Part shown: one piece after another, positions 54,725 to 63,820 of the stretch
Layout of the letters: the number at the start of each line of letters is the position of its first letter
How positions within the stretch are numbered: the first letter of the stretch is position 1
Origin: Verrucomicrobiales bacterium
Lineage (GTDB): Bacteria > Verrucomicrobiota > Verrucomicrobiia > Methylacidiphilales > JAAUTS01
Length of the DNA: 64,000 nt
Reading direction: 5' to 3'
Assembly: GCA_031256975.1 (NCBI GenBank)
Contig: JAIRPN010000004.1
Location: 185,846 to 249,845 of the forward strand
The notes under the pieces: model-generated
Databases searched by the model: none
Told to the model about the DNA's origin: nothing
Seen by the model: the letters and a program-made list of their open reading frames with translations, nothing else
Program-made: the position numbers and the translations under genes

Positions 54725-54880
54725 TCATTCGTCATTATCATCATCGTCGTCACAATCGCCATTCGATGCTAATGGAGTGATTTTCAGTTGTTTTTCCAAT
54801 TTAAAGACTGTGGCAGCACGGGTACTTACCGTCATGAACCCTAGCATCAATAGAAACAAACAGATGATTAACTTGCGCAT
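54725..54880 (-). CDS. Small secreted acidic peptide (51 aa)
   Basis: MRKLIICLFLLMLGFMTVST then RAATVFKLEKQLKITPLASN and an acidic tail with five Asp in a row plus NDE. The first ~22 residues are a signal peptide with RAA-type cleavage; the mature part would be ~28 residues, one Cys. The AT-rich frame has a plausible start, fits between its neighbours and lies just before the YD-repeat protein. Function unknown; it could be a co-expressed secreted partner. Confidence 0.55.
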   Translation of the reverse strand: MRKLIICLFLLMLGFMTVSTRAATVFKLEKQLKITPLASNGDCDDDDDNDE

Positions 54881-54983
54881 ATTTTTACAGATTTGAATAA
54901 CTAGCTGGTGTACAATTGCACACTAAGCATTCTCCAATCAACCTAGAAAAAGAGGATATTGTTCTTTTTAGAATTACTTATTG

Positions 54984-55451
54984 TCAAGCCTCTGGAGCTA
55001 ATAGAAAAGATTTTTTGTTCTCTGCCCACAGCATCCTGACATAAAGCCACCAAACCAAAAACACCAACAAAACATCCCTTCCCAAACTTAGCCAAACATC
55101 CCATTGGGATGTCGCCCCTGCACCAAAACAACCGCAATTCACCTCAAGCCCCCTAACCAATGCTTGGATGATAATAATGCAAAAAGCCAAACTCATCAGC
55201 AATATCACAAAAGCAGCCTGCCGTTTCCATTTCCCCATCAACAAAAACACCCCCAACATCGCCTCGAATACAGGCAAACCCAGGGCAATCACATTGATCA
55301 ATTCCGAAGGCAGCATACGAAACGAGGCAATGCTATCGGCAAATGCACGGGGATTGGCAATCTTAGTCGCACCGGCGTAAATAAACACCCCGGCTATCAA
55401 AACTCGAAGCAACACCACCGTCCACGGACTTAGCAGTATTTTTTTGATCAT
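54984..55451 (-). CDS. MauE/DoxX-family membrane protein
   Basis: A 155-aa four-helix membrane protein: TVVLLRVLIAGVFIYAGATKIANP (DoxX/MauE start), EAMLGVFLLMG, AAFVILLMSLAFCIIIIQALVRG, then VNCGCFG, a conserved Cys pair of the MauE branch, and a last helix VLLVFLVWWLYVRML. MauE-like proteins are thought to move or exchange redox equivalents across the membrane (e.g. for disulfides). ATG 55451 overlaps the rhodanese gene by ATGA. Paired with a rhodanese protein, it suggests sulfur/thiol handling at the membrane. Confidence 0.85.
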   Translation of the reverse strand: MIKKILLSPWTVVLLRVLIAGVFIYAGATKIANPRAFADSIASFRMLPSELINVIALGLPVFEAMLGVFLLMGKWKRQAAFVILLMSLAFCIIIIQALVRGLEVNCGCFGAGATSQWDVWLSLGRDVLLVFLVWWLYVRMLWAENKKSFLLAPEA

Positions 55452-55999
55452 AAGATATCTTCGTTCAGTTCGCCTTTGCTCCACTCCGCCCATCCCCCTT
55501 TAAACAGCGCCACATTGGAATATCCCAATTGCCCCAGCGCACTCTTTACCATTTGACTGTCTTCGCATGATTCGCTGCTGCAATAAATCACGATTGGCTG
55601 GTTCTTGTTCTGCTCCAACTGCTCCTTGAGTTTGGCATAGGAAATTTCAAAATCCTCACGCGGCAATGAAACCGCCGTCGGTATATGTCCCGACCGATAA
55701 AAAATCTCCGGTCGTGCATCAAGAACCAATGCCTGCTCCTTTTTCACGACAACCCGCATTTGCTCCAATGTCAATATTTCAGGCAATTGAATGCCGTCAT
55801 CATCCTCAGCAACCGGCTGGTTATTTTTGATGTTCTGGACCGCTTGCATCAACCGTTGCTCTTTGCTTTGGTAAACAAGCGCGACCGGTTTGTCCCGAAA
55901 TTGATTGATTAATAATCCAATGCACAAGGCACTGGTGGCTGTTATCCACAAAAACATCAGGTTTCCTTGCCACTGTTTCGCGGGTTTATTCGGCTTCAT
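55448..55999 (-). CDS. Membrane-anchored rhodanese-like sulfurtransferase
   Basis: A 183-aa protein with one N-terminal transmembrane segment (LMFLWITATSALCIGLLINQF) and a single rhodanese domain from about residue 78: LVLDARPEIFYRSGHIPTAVSLP, then the active site IVIYCSSESCEDS with Cys140, and LGYSNVALFKGGWAEWSKG at the end. The loop length is that of single-domain rhodaneses, so it may carry persulfide sulfur on the outer side. It overlaps the O-antigen-ligase-like gene by 14 bases and is coupled to the MauE gene. Confidence 0.9.
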   Translation of the reverse strand: MKPNKPAKQWQGNLMFLWITATSALCIGLLINQFRDKPVALVYQSKEQRLMQAVQNIKNNQPVAEDDDGIQLPEILTLEQMRVVVKKEQALVLDARPEIFYRSGHIPTAVSLPREDFEISYAKLKEQLEQNKNQPIVIYCSSESCEDSQMVKSALGQLGYSNVALFKGGWAEWSKGELNEDIL

Positions 56000-57308
56000 A
56001 TGTTGTGTTCAAAATAATTTGCGGCCAGTCCGGCAGATAATCTCCTTTTCCTTCGATTCTTTGTACTGACAGTTTATCCTCCCATATACTGGGTAAAGCC
56101 GTTTGCGTAAATTCGCCCATGACTACATGAAATTTCCGCTTGTTCTCCCCCGTTAAATGTAATTCATCAGGAGATACCGCCGCATTCAACAAAATCACCG
56201 ACCGGACCTCGTTAATCTTTTGTAGCAATTCTTCATTCAAGGTTGCCGTTCCTGTAATCACCAAGGAAGCAATCGGTGCGCCGTCCAATTTTGCGGTCGG
56301 CTGCGCCAATACGATTGTTACCGGTGTTTTATTCTGGGTTAAATAGGCTCTTAGCTTTCTTCCACAGGAACTCCCCAGTACCTTGGCATCCGTTGTAATC
56401 CAAATAACCTCCTTCGCCCCGTCATTGATGACAACCCTGTCTTGTCCCGTTTTGATTGGCGAATCACTTTGCCCTGATAAAAAGCAAACTCCAACGATCA
56501 CCGTCGCCGTTCCAATCGGAATCCACCAGCATTTCTTGTTGGGCCAAATCTTATGGCGAACTCGATATAATAATACCAATGCCAAACCAATCACAGGAGG
56601 AGCCCAAATCCAGCCCGATTCGGCCACCGAACTGAAAAAGGCCGACGTGGCAAAGGCAATCCACATTCCCAACACAATTGCCGGCCATCTCAGCCGGCGT
56701 TGGGGCCAGCATAACAGCAACGCACATCCCCATAGCCCGACATACAGCCATCTCAATCCCCAGCCGAATTCCACCAACCAGGTCAAATGACTGTTTACCA
56801 ATGTCCGGTAGCTTTCAGTACGGTTCAAAGGCTGGTACCACTCCATGTATGCCTTGCCGGAATTGCCAAGCCCCCAGCCGGAAGGGGCATCCACCATCAT
56901 CCGGGGAGCGGCCTTCCATAAAACCACCCGGTTGGAAATAGAACGATCTTCCTGGGAAATACCCTGCCCGTACCGTTGGTGGGCATTCAAAAATACAGTC
57001 GAGCCCAGAATAACCCAGACTGAAACTCCAACGGCAATCATCCTGTTTCTGGGCCAGGGTCGCTTTGCATAAGCTATCAAGGGAAACATTCCGGCAAAGA
57101 GCGCGATAATCCCGCCCCTGGAAAAGGTATGAACCAGGCAAATTCCCAAGCAGGTGAACAAAGTCAATGCCAGCCAAAATCCCCATTTCCTGATAAATAC
57201 CAATCCCCACGCCGCTATCATCAAAATGGCGATCAAGGCCGCAGTCTTGTTAGGATTACCCAGCCCCCAGTCCATCCGCCAAATTCCATCATAAAAAAAC
57301 TCACTCAT
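55986..57308 (-). CDS. O-antigen ligase-like membrane protein with extra C-terminal domain
   Basis: A 440-aa protein. The first ~300 residues contain about seven hydrophobic segments and the Wzy_C/O-antigen-ligase marks FSRGG (about 63-67) and VNSHLTWLVEFGW (about 175-187), the region with the conserved H/E pattern. Ligases/polymerases of this group transfer glycans from a lipid carrier. The last ~135 residues are soluble (VVINDGAKEVIWITTDAKVLGSS, VTIVLAQPTAKLDGAPIASLVITG, LPDWPQIIL) and look like a Rossmann/hydrolase-like unit, with no nucleophile elbow seen. ATG 57308 overlaps the previous stop by ATGA. The fusion is unusual and its substrate unknown. Confidence 0.8.
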   Translation of the reverse strand: MSEFFYDGIWRMDWGLGNPNKTAALIAILMIAAWGLVFIRKWGFWLALTLFTCLGICLVHTFSRGGIIALFAGMFPLIAYAKRPWPRNRMIAVGVSVWVILGSTVFLNAHQRYGQGISQEDRSISNRVVLWKAAPRMMVDAPSGWGLGNSGKAYMEWYQPLNRTESYRTLVNSHLTWLVEFGWGLRWLYVGLWGCALLLCWPQRRLRWPAIVLGMWIAFATSAFFSSVAESGWIWAPPVIGLALVLLYRVRHKIWPNKKCWWIPIGTATVIVGVCFLSGQSDSPIKTGQDRVVINDGAKEVIWITTDAKVLGSSCGRKLRAYLTQNKTPVTIVLAQPTAKLDGAPIASLVITGTATLNEELLQKINEVRSVILLNAAVSPDELHLTGENKRKFHVVMGEFTQTALPSIWEDKLSVQRIEGKGDYLPDWPQIILNTTYEAE

Positions 57309-58810
57309 CTTTTTTCCCTCCATGTTTCCGCTATTTCCTTGGTTGGCAATGGCACCCTGAAGCCCTTTGGAACCATTTCTTTCTGTTCCTGCGGATACAT
57401 CTCCTGATTGACCATGTCTCCGACAAACGGCGGATTGCGAAATTCTTCAGGCCATGGATTAATCAAAGTCTCAAGATTAAGGGCATTCAACGGATCGGCC
57501 AGTTGCAATTCCAACTCGTCACGTTGCTGCTGCACGCCTAATGCGTAATCAAAAAAACGCAATCCGATCAACTCCGACTTTTGTGACCACGCATGGCCAA
57601 GGCCCATTACCGCCTTGTAAGTTATCGGATATCCCAGAACACGGCACCGATTGTAAAATTGCAATGAACGGGCATGGCCACTTTCTTTTTCGCCCGTGGT
57701 CAGGCACCATAACACACGATTTGCCTCCGCCGTTGGCTGGTCAAAACTGCTGGGAATATGAATATTAACCGCCAGAAAATACTCCGGTTTTTTCAAAGCC
57801 AACCGGCACGCATACTGTGCTGCACCGGACATGCCCCATAAAAGGAAATTACGCTTGGGAATTCCGTATTTCTGATTCAATTCTCCAATCCCACGTGCCC
57901 AGGCATCCGCGGATAAACTAAAACTTTCATCTATTCTCTTGGCCTCGTCCTTGTCCAAATCATCCCAATTTTTTTTGGAATTCCACAATTTTTTTGATCC
58001 CCAGCAAATCAGAATCAACTTGTTTTGTTCCGCATATTGAAAAACGCCTTTCAAATCAGTAGCCGAATCAAGTCCCTGAAGTTTCCTTCTCATTTCGCTA
58101 ATATCACTTGCGAGCAAACACATGGCCATGACACCCTTTGCTTCCTTGGCGTCCGTCATGCCAATCGGCGGCCTGACAAAAAGAGTGATGATCGGTTGCT
58201 GGGCATTTTTCGTTTTAACGGGATATTCGATCAGCGGTTCGATGGCTTCTTTCCGTTCAATGTAAGGCTCGTTGTTTTCCACCATTTTCTTTTCGTCAAA
58301 ACTCACAAATCCCGGAGTTTCGTTGGCCGGATACATTTTGGCTGCCGCACTTTTTTGATCACCGAAAACAACCAGTGCCTTCCATTTGTTTTGCTTGATG
58401 ACATTCTCCGGCGCCGCAAAAACCAACTCCACAATTTCCTTTTTCTTAAACAACTTGGGCGGCAACGGAACATTGCTTTGCCCCGACTTGGCGGCAATCG
58501 GATTGGTCACCACGGTCAGTTGCTTGTTGTTCTCGTCGTAAAAATAAACCTTGTAATACAAGTCCTTGGCGAACATATCCCCCTGGGTCGATACCCGCAC
58601 ATAAATCACCGGCAAATAAATTCTTTCAAACATCCATTTTCCTTGCTTGTCATATCCCTCCTTGGGTCGATAAAACGATCTCGGGCTCTTGGAATTGTTT
58701 TTGATGTAATCCATCTGCTGAATGACAAAAAAGTCGTCCGCCAACCCTTTCCCGGCGGAAAGGATCAGAAAAATACCCACAAGCAAAATGCGCGCGACTT
58801 CCTTTATCAT
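57305..58810 (-). CDS. Secreted alpha/beta hydrolase-like protein (501 aa)
   Basis: Signal peptide at the start (ILLVGIFLILSAGKGLADD). The first ~230 residues form a beta-sandwich-like region (KVYFYDENNKQLTVVTNPIAAKSGQSNVPLPPKL). The C-terminal half is an alpha/beta-hydrolase: NFLLWGMSGAAQYACRLAL has the nucleophile elbow GMSG, and GLGHAWSQKS supplies the likely His. The order resembles DLH/PHB-depolymerase-like enzymes. ATG 58810 overlaps the preceding stop (ATGA). With a second hydrolase next to it and an O-antigen-ligase-like gene after it, both hydrolases may trim or process a surface polymer; the substrate is unknown. Confidence 0.78.
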   Translation of the reverse strand: MIKEVARILLVGIFLILSAGKGLADDFFVIQQMDYIKNNSKSPRSFYRPKEGYDKQGKWMFERIYLPVIYVRVSTQGDMFAKDLYYKVYFYDENNKQLTVVTNPIAAKSGQSNVPLPPKLFKKKEIVELVFAAPENVIKQNKWKALVVFGDQKSAAAKMYPANETPGFVSFDEKKMVENNEPYIERKEAIEPLIEYPVKTKNAQQPIITLFVRPPIGMTDAKEAKGVMAMCLLASDISEMRRKLQGLDSATDLKGVFQYAEQNKLILICWGSKKLWNSKKNWDDLDKDEAKRIDESFSLSADAWARGIGELNQKYGIPKRNFLLWGMSGAAQYACRLALKKPEYFLAVNIHIPSSFDQPTAEANRVLWCLTTGEKESGHARSLQFYNRCRVLGYPITYKAVMGLGHAWSQKSELIGLRFFDYALGVQQQRDELELQLADPLNALNLETLINPWPEEFRNPPFVGDMVNQEMYPQEQKEMVPKGFRVPLPTKEIAETWREKR

Positions 58811-59628
58811 TTGTGAATCCTCATCCAATCCGCCAATAAGTTTTTATCCGGAATCCAGCCGGTTATGGATGGTATTTGGCCGGCTTGTGTTGCAGTAACC
58901 TCGATTTTCCGGTCTATATCAACCGACAGACCATCCGATTTGTTGTGCAGCACGGCGGAAAAATACTTCCTGACAAACTCATCCAAATGATCCGAGTGAT
59001 TATGCCCTATCCCCGCTAAACTGACCCACAACCACGGTTTGCCTGCCGCCCGCCCCTGTTTGAAATACATCAAGGAGGCACCATATCGTTTGTCACGATC
59101 CCCGCAGGCCACAATACCCATTGGCATGGCCTCCGTCTTTTGCGGTTCATCCCACCAGGCCGCCGAATAAGCGCACCAAGTTATTACCCGCTCCGGTTTC
59201 CACTCCACAAAACGACTGGTAAAATGTGCCCCGCCCGAAAAACCATAGAGCAACAAGGGCAAATCCTTTTTGTAAATTTTTCTAATACCGCTTAACAGCA
59301 CTTTCCCCGACCCCTTGGAGGCGTAATAGTAACCCCTGTTCTCGTGAAAAAGTTTCGAATCGGAAGCAAAGGACAATCCCACCAGTCCCAGATTGTTATT
59401 CCTGGCAAACTCCTGCCATTGTGATTGGCGAATCAATCCTTCCCCGCTGCCGTTATAACCTGGGGAAAGCACCAACACTGCTTGGGGATTCTTGATTCCC
59501 TGCCAAACGTAAAGATCAGCCCGATACATGTCGGGAGCCAATGGCAACGAGACTTTTTCTATGTCATCGGCGGCTTGCCCGGTCATGGCCAGCAATCCGC
59601 AAATGTACACTAGAAACATTCCCCTCAT
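58807..59628 (-). CDS. Secreted alpha/beta hydrolase (273 aa)
   Basis: Signal peptide RGMFLVYICGLLAMTGQAAD. The hydrolase fold starts with AVLVLSPGYNGSGEG (oxyanion region), has the nucleophile elbow LLYGFSGGAHFTSRFVEW (GFSG), and GIGHNHSDHLDEF with the catalytic His. The shape matches esterase D / PHB depolymerase-like enzymes and is shorter than the neighbour. ATG 59628 follows AGGAG and overlaps the ABC gene stop (ATGA). Confidence 0.85.
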   Translation of the reverse strand: MRGMFLVYICGLLAMTGQAADDIEKVSLPLAPDMYRADLYVWQGIKNPQAVLVLSPGYNGSGEGLIRQSQWQEFARNNNLGLVGLSFASDSKLFHENRGYYYASKGSGKVLLSGIRKIYKKDLPLLLYGFSGGAHFTSRFVEWKPERVITWCAYSAAWWDEPQKTEAMPMGIVACGDRDKRYGASLMYFKQGRAAGKPWLWVSLAGIGHNHSDHLDEFVRKYFSAVLHNKSDGLSVDIDRKIEVTATQAGQIPSITGWIPDKNLLADWMRIHK

Positions 59629-61301
59629 GCCTTGCTCCTTTTGCCGACAAAATACCAAGCCGCCAAAAACATCACCAGGACATGCAGGGACAGCATGATG
59701 ATGCACGAGTCATAGGCGGCGATATGGGTGGTGGTGACCTGCTTCACGATGTCATAATGACGGGTCGATTCGAGGGTTTTCAAATAACCGCTCCAACCCC
59801 AGTAAGCGGCGATGAACGGGCGGCAAATCCACGATAACCAATCCGGCAACGGCAAGGCCGCCCCTGACAAGGGCAACTGGAAGCCGACCAGGTAAATTGC
59901 CAATAGCGAAGCACGTTCCGGCGTGGACGAGGCTGCCGAGATGGACAAACAGGTCACGCTCATCGCCAGCGTGGTGGCAAACAAGATCAATACCTGTGAA
60001 ACCAATGAACCGGGAAACCCGCAAATGCTTTTCACAAACCACGCCATCCACAGCGCTTGAATCAAACACAGGAACATCAATTGCAACAACTTGGTGGACA
60101 CGTAGGCCATCGGCGACAATCCGGCCCGCAATTCCTTCGCCAAAATATCCTGTTCCTTGGCGACCTCTCTTGCCCCATTGTTGGCTCCCATCAAGGTCAA
60201 TAAAATGACCTGGATCATGGTCAGGCCCGACACCAATGAGGAAGCATGAAAGGATTCCTTCAGATACATCAACTGCTCAGCCAGGGTCTTGACAATGTTG
60301 GTTTCAACCGAGAGGGTCAGTTGCCGCACTTGCGGCAAGCCCTTGTAGGCAAATACCGCCACCAAGGCCGGGAAGGTCAGAATCAATGCCAAGTGCAGCC
60401 AGATTTGCGTCTTGTCGCGGAAAAAGAGTTGGGTTTGCCGCTGAATTAAAGTCGGGAGTTGTGACAAGCCACCAGGCGGTCGGGCGGTCTTCAGCCCCTG
60501 CGTGGCAACATCCGGTTCTGGCAACAATTGAACCGGCGGAAATTGAATATTTTGAGTCTGGTAGATTTCAAACAGGTCGCTGATCGAGGACACACCATGC
60601 GTGCCAAGAATCTCCTGATACGGCGCGTACTGCACCTGCCGCCCATCGTGCAAAAACAAAATCGAGTCGCAATATTCCAAGTGATAGGTGGCATGCGTCA
60701 CCAAAATGACGGTCTTGCCATGCACATGCGCCAAATCCCGCAACCACTGCATCATTTCACGGTCGGAAAACTCGTCCAGGCCGCTGGTCAGTTCGTCCAG
60801 CAATAAAAACTCGGGGTCGCCAATCAATTCCTCAGCCAGGGCCATGCGCCGCATTTGTCCGCCGGAAAGGGTCTTGTAGGTTTGCTGCAACAACGGTTCC
60901 AATCGTGCCAGCTTGACGATGTGGTCCATCCACTGTTGTTTGACTTCATCGTCAACGCTATTGGGCAAACGCAGTGCTATGGCATTCTGCAAGTTTTCCT
61001 CCACGGTCAACTCCGTGTGAAAAGCGCCGAATTGCGGCAGATAACCGATTGCCAGCGGGAATTGTTCCTTGATTTCCGCCACCGGATGCCCGGCAAAGAT
61101 CACTTTGCCGGAACTGGGATGCAGCAATCCCGTCATGGTCTTGATCAGGGTGCTTTTGCCGCAACCCGACGCGCCGATAATGCCGGTAAAACTTCCGCGC
61201 GGGACGGTGAAATTAATGCCGGTGATCAGCGGTTGCCGACGGTTGTTGACCCGCACTTCCAGATTGGAGACACCTACGGCAAGATTGCTTTCAAACGGCA
61301 T
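59625..61301 (-). CDS. ABC exporter, ATPase fused to permease (ABCG/ABC2 type)
   Basis: A 558-aa half-transporter. ATPase: Walker A GASGCGKST (43-51), Q-loop YLPQ, signature LSGGQ (145-149), Walker B FLLLDE (165-170), H-loop VTHATYHLEY. The membrane part from ~295 has six hydrophobic segments with the ABC2-type loop SGLTMIQVILLTLMGANNGAREVAKEQDILAKELRAGLSP (a typical E-x4-E region), LQLMFLCLIQALWMAWFV and LLAIYLVGFQLPLSGAALPL. NBD-first order is that of ABCG. It likely functions as a homodimer. The substrate is unknown; co-transcription with hydrolases and ligase-like gene suggests a glycan, lipid or small peptide. Confidence 0.9.
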   Translation of the reverse strand: MPFESNLAVGVSNLEVRVNNRRQPLITGINFTVPRGSFTGIIGASGCGKSTLIKTMTGLLHPSSGKVIFAGHPVAEIKEQFPLAIGYLPQFGAFHTELTVEENLQNAIALRLPNSVDDEVKQQWMDHIVKLARLEPLLQQTYKTLSGGQMRRMALAEELIGDPEFLLLDELTSGLDEFSDREMMQWLRDLAHVHGKTVILVTHATYHLEYCDSILFLHDGRQVQYAPYQEILGTHGVSSISDLFEIYQTQNIQFPPVQLLPEPDVATQGLKTARPPGGLSQLPTLIQRQTQLFFRDKTQIWLHLALILTFPALVAVFAYKGLPQVRQLTLSVETNIVKTLAEQLMYLKESFHASSLVSGLTMIQVILLTLMGANNGAREVAKEQDILAKELRAGLSPMAYVSTKLLQLMFLCLIQALWMAWFVKSICGFPGSLVSQVLILFATTLAMSVTCLSISAASSTPERASLLAIYLVGFQLPLSGAALPLPDWLSWICRPFIAAYWGWSGYLKTLESTRHYDIVKQVTTTHIAAYDSCIIMLSLHVLVMFLAAWYFVGKRSKA

Positions 61302-61318
61302 AAATCAAACCACACAAA

Positions 61319-63280
61319 TCACAGTTTCTTGTCAGCGACAATCTCATCAGCCAGGCGTTCCATCGCCTGGTTGGCAATCTGACTGGCCGGATAACTACGC
61401 TGGGCGATGGCGTACCAAGTCAGGCTGTAACCCAGTTCCTTGCGGGCTTCCGCTTCCCTGGCCTTGTTGATGGCCGACACAAACTCAGCCCCTTTGCCTG
61501 CCAAGTCGCCAAGCAATTTATTCAGTTTGATGTCATTTGGTAAATCCCTGACCGCCAGTTCCACCGTTTCCCACGCCCCGCAAACATCGCCGTTGGCTCG
61601 CAGCAGGTTGGCTTTCTCTGCCGCCATTTCCGCCGTCTTGACTTTTTCCAAGGCATCCTTGAGTTGCTCCTGGCGTTTCTTGTCATCCTTCATCGCCGGG
61701 GCGAAATAAAGTTGTTTGTCGAATATCCCACGGTAATTGCCCTCCGTAACCAAGCGGTCAAACTCTGTCAGCGATTGGGTCTGCAAATCCTGGCTGTTGA
61801 AGAAGGACAAGGCCTTGTCCTTTAAATCGGGATTGCCCGGCCAGGTTTCCGCCGCCGCCTGAAAATCCTCCATGGCCTGTTCCAGGTTGCCTTGTTGGGC
61901 CGCTATCTTGGCCTTGCCCAGGCGGAGCTGGCTTTGCAGTTTCACCGCGTTGACAATCGCCATCGGCTTGGTCGTATCAAAGTCCGGGGCAATTTTCTGC
62001 ATTTCTGCCAGCAACGATTCCAAGTTGGCAAAATCACGCGCCTCGATCATGTTCTGCATCCGCGACAAACGGCGGGTGAATGCCTCGATTTGTTGCTTCT
62101 TTTCCCGGGGCAACGCCAAAATTGCCGGATGCAATTCATTAAGCATAAAGGCTTCTTGCAACCGGTCGGTGGCAGCCGCGATGTCTTTCTTGCCCAGGCA
62201 ATAATTAAATCCCTCTATGCTGGTTTTCACCTCGCGTGAAGTCTCCAGACTGGCGTTCACTTGCTGGGCCATGGATACCGGATATTCGCCCTGGTCAAAA
62301 ATATCGCGCCAGAATTCCGCCGCGATAATCACATGGCGCTGGCGTCCGCTTTGATACAAAGTGGTAATATAATCGGCAAAATCATTCTTAGCCTTGTCAA
62401 AGAGCTTTTCCGCCTTCAATTCGTTCATCTTGATCTTGGCCTTGAGCTCCAACGATGTCAGGTATTCCTCGGTCAGTTGGAGTTTGCCCATCACGGTATC
62501 TACCGAGGGAGAACCGCCACCGCCACCACTATCAGTCCCTTGATTGGCCATGGGAACACCCCCATTGTTCTGATTTGGCCTACTGTTATTGCCCCCCTTA
62601 TTATTCATGGCGGATCGCCGCTGGTAAGCCAGTTCCTTGTCACGTATGTCATCGGACATGAAATCTGCGTTGCGATTGGCAGTATCGATTTGCTTGCGCA
62701 ATTGCGTGTTACTCTTATTCAAGGCCAAGTTGGTTTTGTCGGCGTTCCAGATTGATTCAATCCGGTTGGCCAGTTCCCAACTTACCCCGGCATCAATCGT
62801 GTCGTATTGGGCCAGTTTGAATAGCTGGCTCCAAGCTTCGGTCACCCTCTTTTCGCGCAACAACTGCATTTCCTTGGCCAAATCCTCATCGTAGGCTTTC
62901 AAGTCCGCATCGGGAACTTCCGGCAGGGTCAAATACTTTTCAAAGCGCAAGCGCATGTTCGGATCCTCGATACGGGAACCGCCAATCGCGTCCTGCGCGA
63001 TCATCCTCACCTTGGCCCGCTGGTTGTTTTCCATCGCATCCTTGGCAAAAGTGCCGTCCTGCGGCTTGCGGTTGAACATGTAATTCAACCCGGCATCCGT
63101 GGCTCCGGCCGAACTGTCACCGTTTTTCACGGTGCTCGCCGGTGCCGGATTCCCCTCTGTCGGAGCCTGGGGGGATGAACTTGGCGGTGGTTGCGGAGAA
63201 GTTTGCGCTTGCAGGGCCGTGGTCACAAAAAGACCACAACCAATTAGTATCAGTTTAATTTTTGCGGCAAGTATTTGCAT
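61319..63280 (-). CDS. Secreted helical-repeat (TPR-like) protein, unknown function
   Basis: A 653-aa protein with signal peptide (IKLILIGCGLFVTTALQAQ), a low-complexity linker (PPPSSSPQAPTEGNPAPAST; NKGGNNSRPNQNNGG; a five-Gly run) and a long helical part from ~270 onward, where paired helices with TPR-like pattern recur (KIAAQQGNLEQAMEDFQAAAETWPGNPDLKDKAL; LLRANGDVCGAWETVELAVRDLPND). It is probably a periplasmic scaffold or binding protein. The 3' end lies 17 bp before the ABC gene. I cannot name a family. Confidence 0.7.
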   Translation of the reverse strand: MQILAAKIKLILIGCGLFVTTALQAQTSPQPPPSSSPQAPTEGNPAPASTVKNGDSSAGATDAGLNYMFNRKPQDGTFAKDAMENNQRAKVRMIAQDAIGGSRIEDPNMRLRFEKYLTLPEVPDADLKAYDEDLAKEMQLLREKRVTEAWSQLFKLAQYDTIDAGVSWELANRIESIWNADKTNLALNKSNTQLRKQIDTANRNADFMSDDIRDKELAYQRRSAMNNKGGNNSRPNQNNGGVPMANQGTDSGGGGGSPSVDTVMGKLQLTEEYLTSLELKAKIKMNELKAEKLFDKAKNDFADYITTLYQSGRQRHVIIAAEFWRDIFDQGEYPVSMAQQVNASLETSREVKTSIEGFNYCLGKKDIAAATDRLQEAFMLNELHPAILALPREKKQQIEAFTRRLSRMQNMIEARDFANLESLLAEMQKIAPDFDTTKPMAIVNAVKLQSQLRLGKAKIAAQQGNLEQAMEDFQAAAETWPGNPDLKDKALSFFNSQDLQTQSLTEFDRLVTEGNYRGIFDKQLYFAPAMKDDKKRQEQLKDALEKVKTAEMAAEKANLLRANGDVCGAWETVELAVRDLPNDIKLNKLLGDLAGKGAEFVSAINKAREAEARKELGYSLTWYAIAQRSYPASQIANQAMERLADEIVADKKL

Positions 63281-63770
63281 AAATCAGCCCTCCTTCCTTG
63301 ACTTCCAATTCGGCCACGTATGTTTGACCTTTGGTAAAATAAATGTCCCTGGCAACAATGGTCGGCACCATCACCGCAATCGGACGTGAATCGTCATCGG
63401 TGGAAAACAGCATCAGACGTCCGATACTTTCCTTCCACTTCAAATCGGCCTCGACCCGCAACACCGCCTTAAACCGGGAACCGCTCAAGGAGCGCGGATT
63501 TTCCAAAAACTTTGCCATCGGGAAAGTCTCCAGGGTACGGTAAGGATCGTTCAAGTAACGGGTGACAAAAAAGCTGCCTGCCGCGCCAATCGCCAAAACC
63601 ACGATGATCGCCCCGACCCACAGGAACAGCCTTTTCTGATTCTTGCGTTGGCGCGGAACCGCCGCCTCCGTCTGGGCAAATGGCGAAGCGACCTTGGGTT
63701 CTGCATGTTCAGGGGGTAGATCTGACTGCATTGGCACATGCTGGCAAGTTGAAATCACAGGTTCAAGCAT
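63255..63770 (-). CDS. Membrane-anchored protein of unknown function (171 aa)
   Basis: A disordered N-terminus (SPFAQTEAAVPRQRKNQK), one transmembrane helix (LFLWVGAIIVVLAIGAAGSFFVTRYL, about 47-72) and a soluble beta-rich C-terminal domain (GSRFKAVLRVEADLKWKESIGRLMLFSTDDDSRPIAVMVP). The Cys near the end (ANTCRKN) may matter. It overlaps the next gene's start by 26 bases. ATG 63770 has GGA at normal spacing. It heads the minus-strand cluster; a promoter is expected in the AT-rich 50 bp before 63821. Confidence 0.7.
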   Translation of the reverse strand: MLEPVISTCQHVPMQSDLPPEHAEPKVASPFAQTEAAVPRQRKNQKRLFLWVGAIIVVLAIGAAGSFFVTRYLNDPYRTLETFPMAKFLENPRSLSGSRFKAVLRVEADLKWKESIGRLMLFSTDDDSRPIAVMVPTIVARDIYFTKGQTYVAELEVKEGGLIYANTCRKN

Positions 63771-63820
63771 TAATTCCGTTTACACAAATATTTATCTATT
63801 ATAAGTTTTTCGATATCGTA

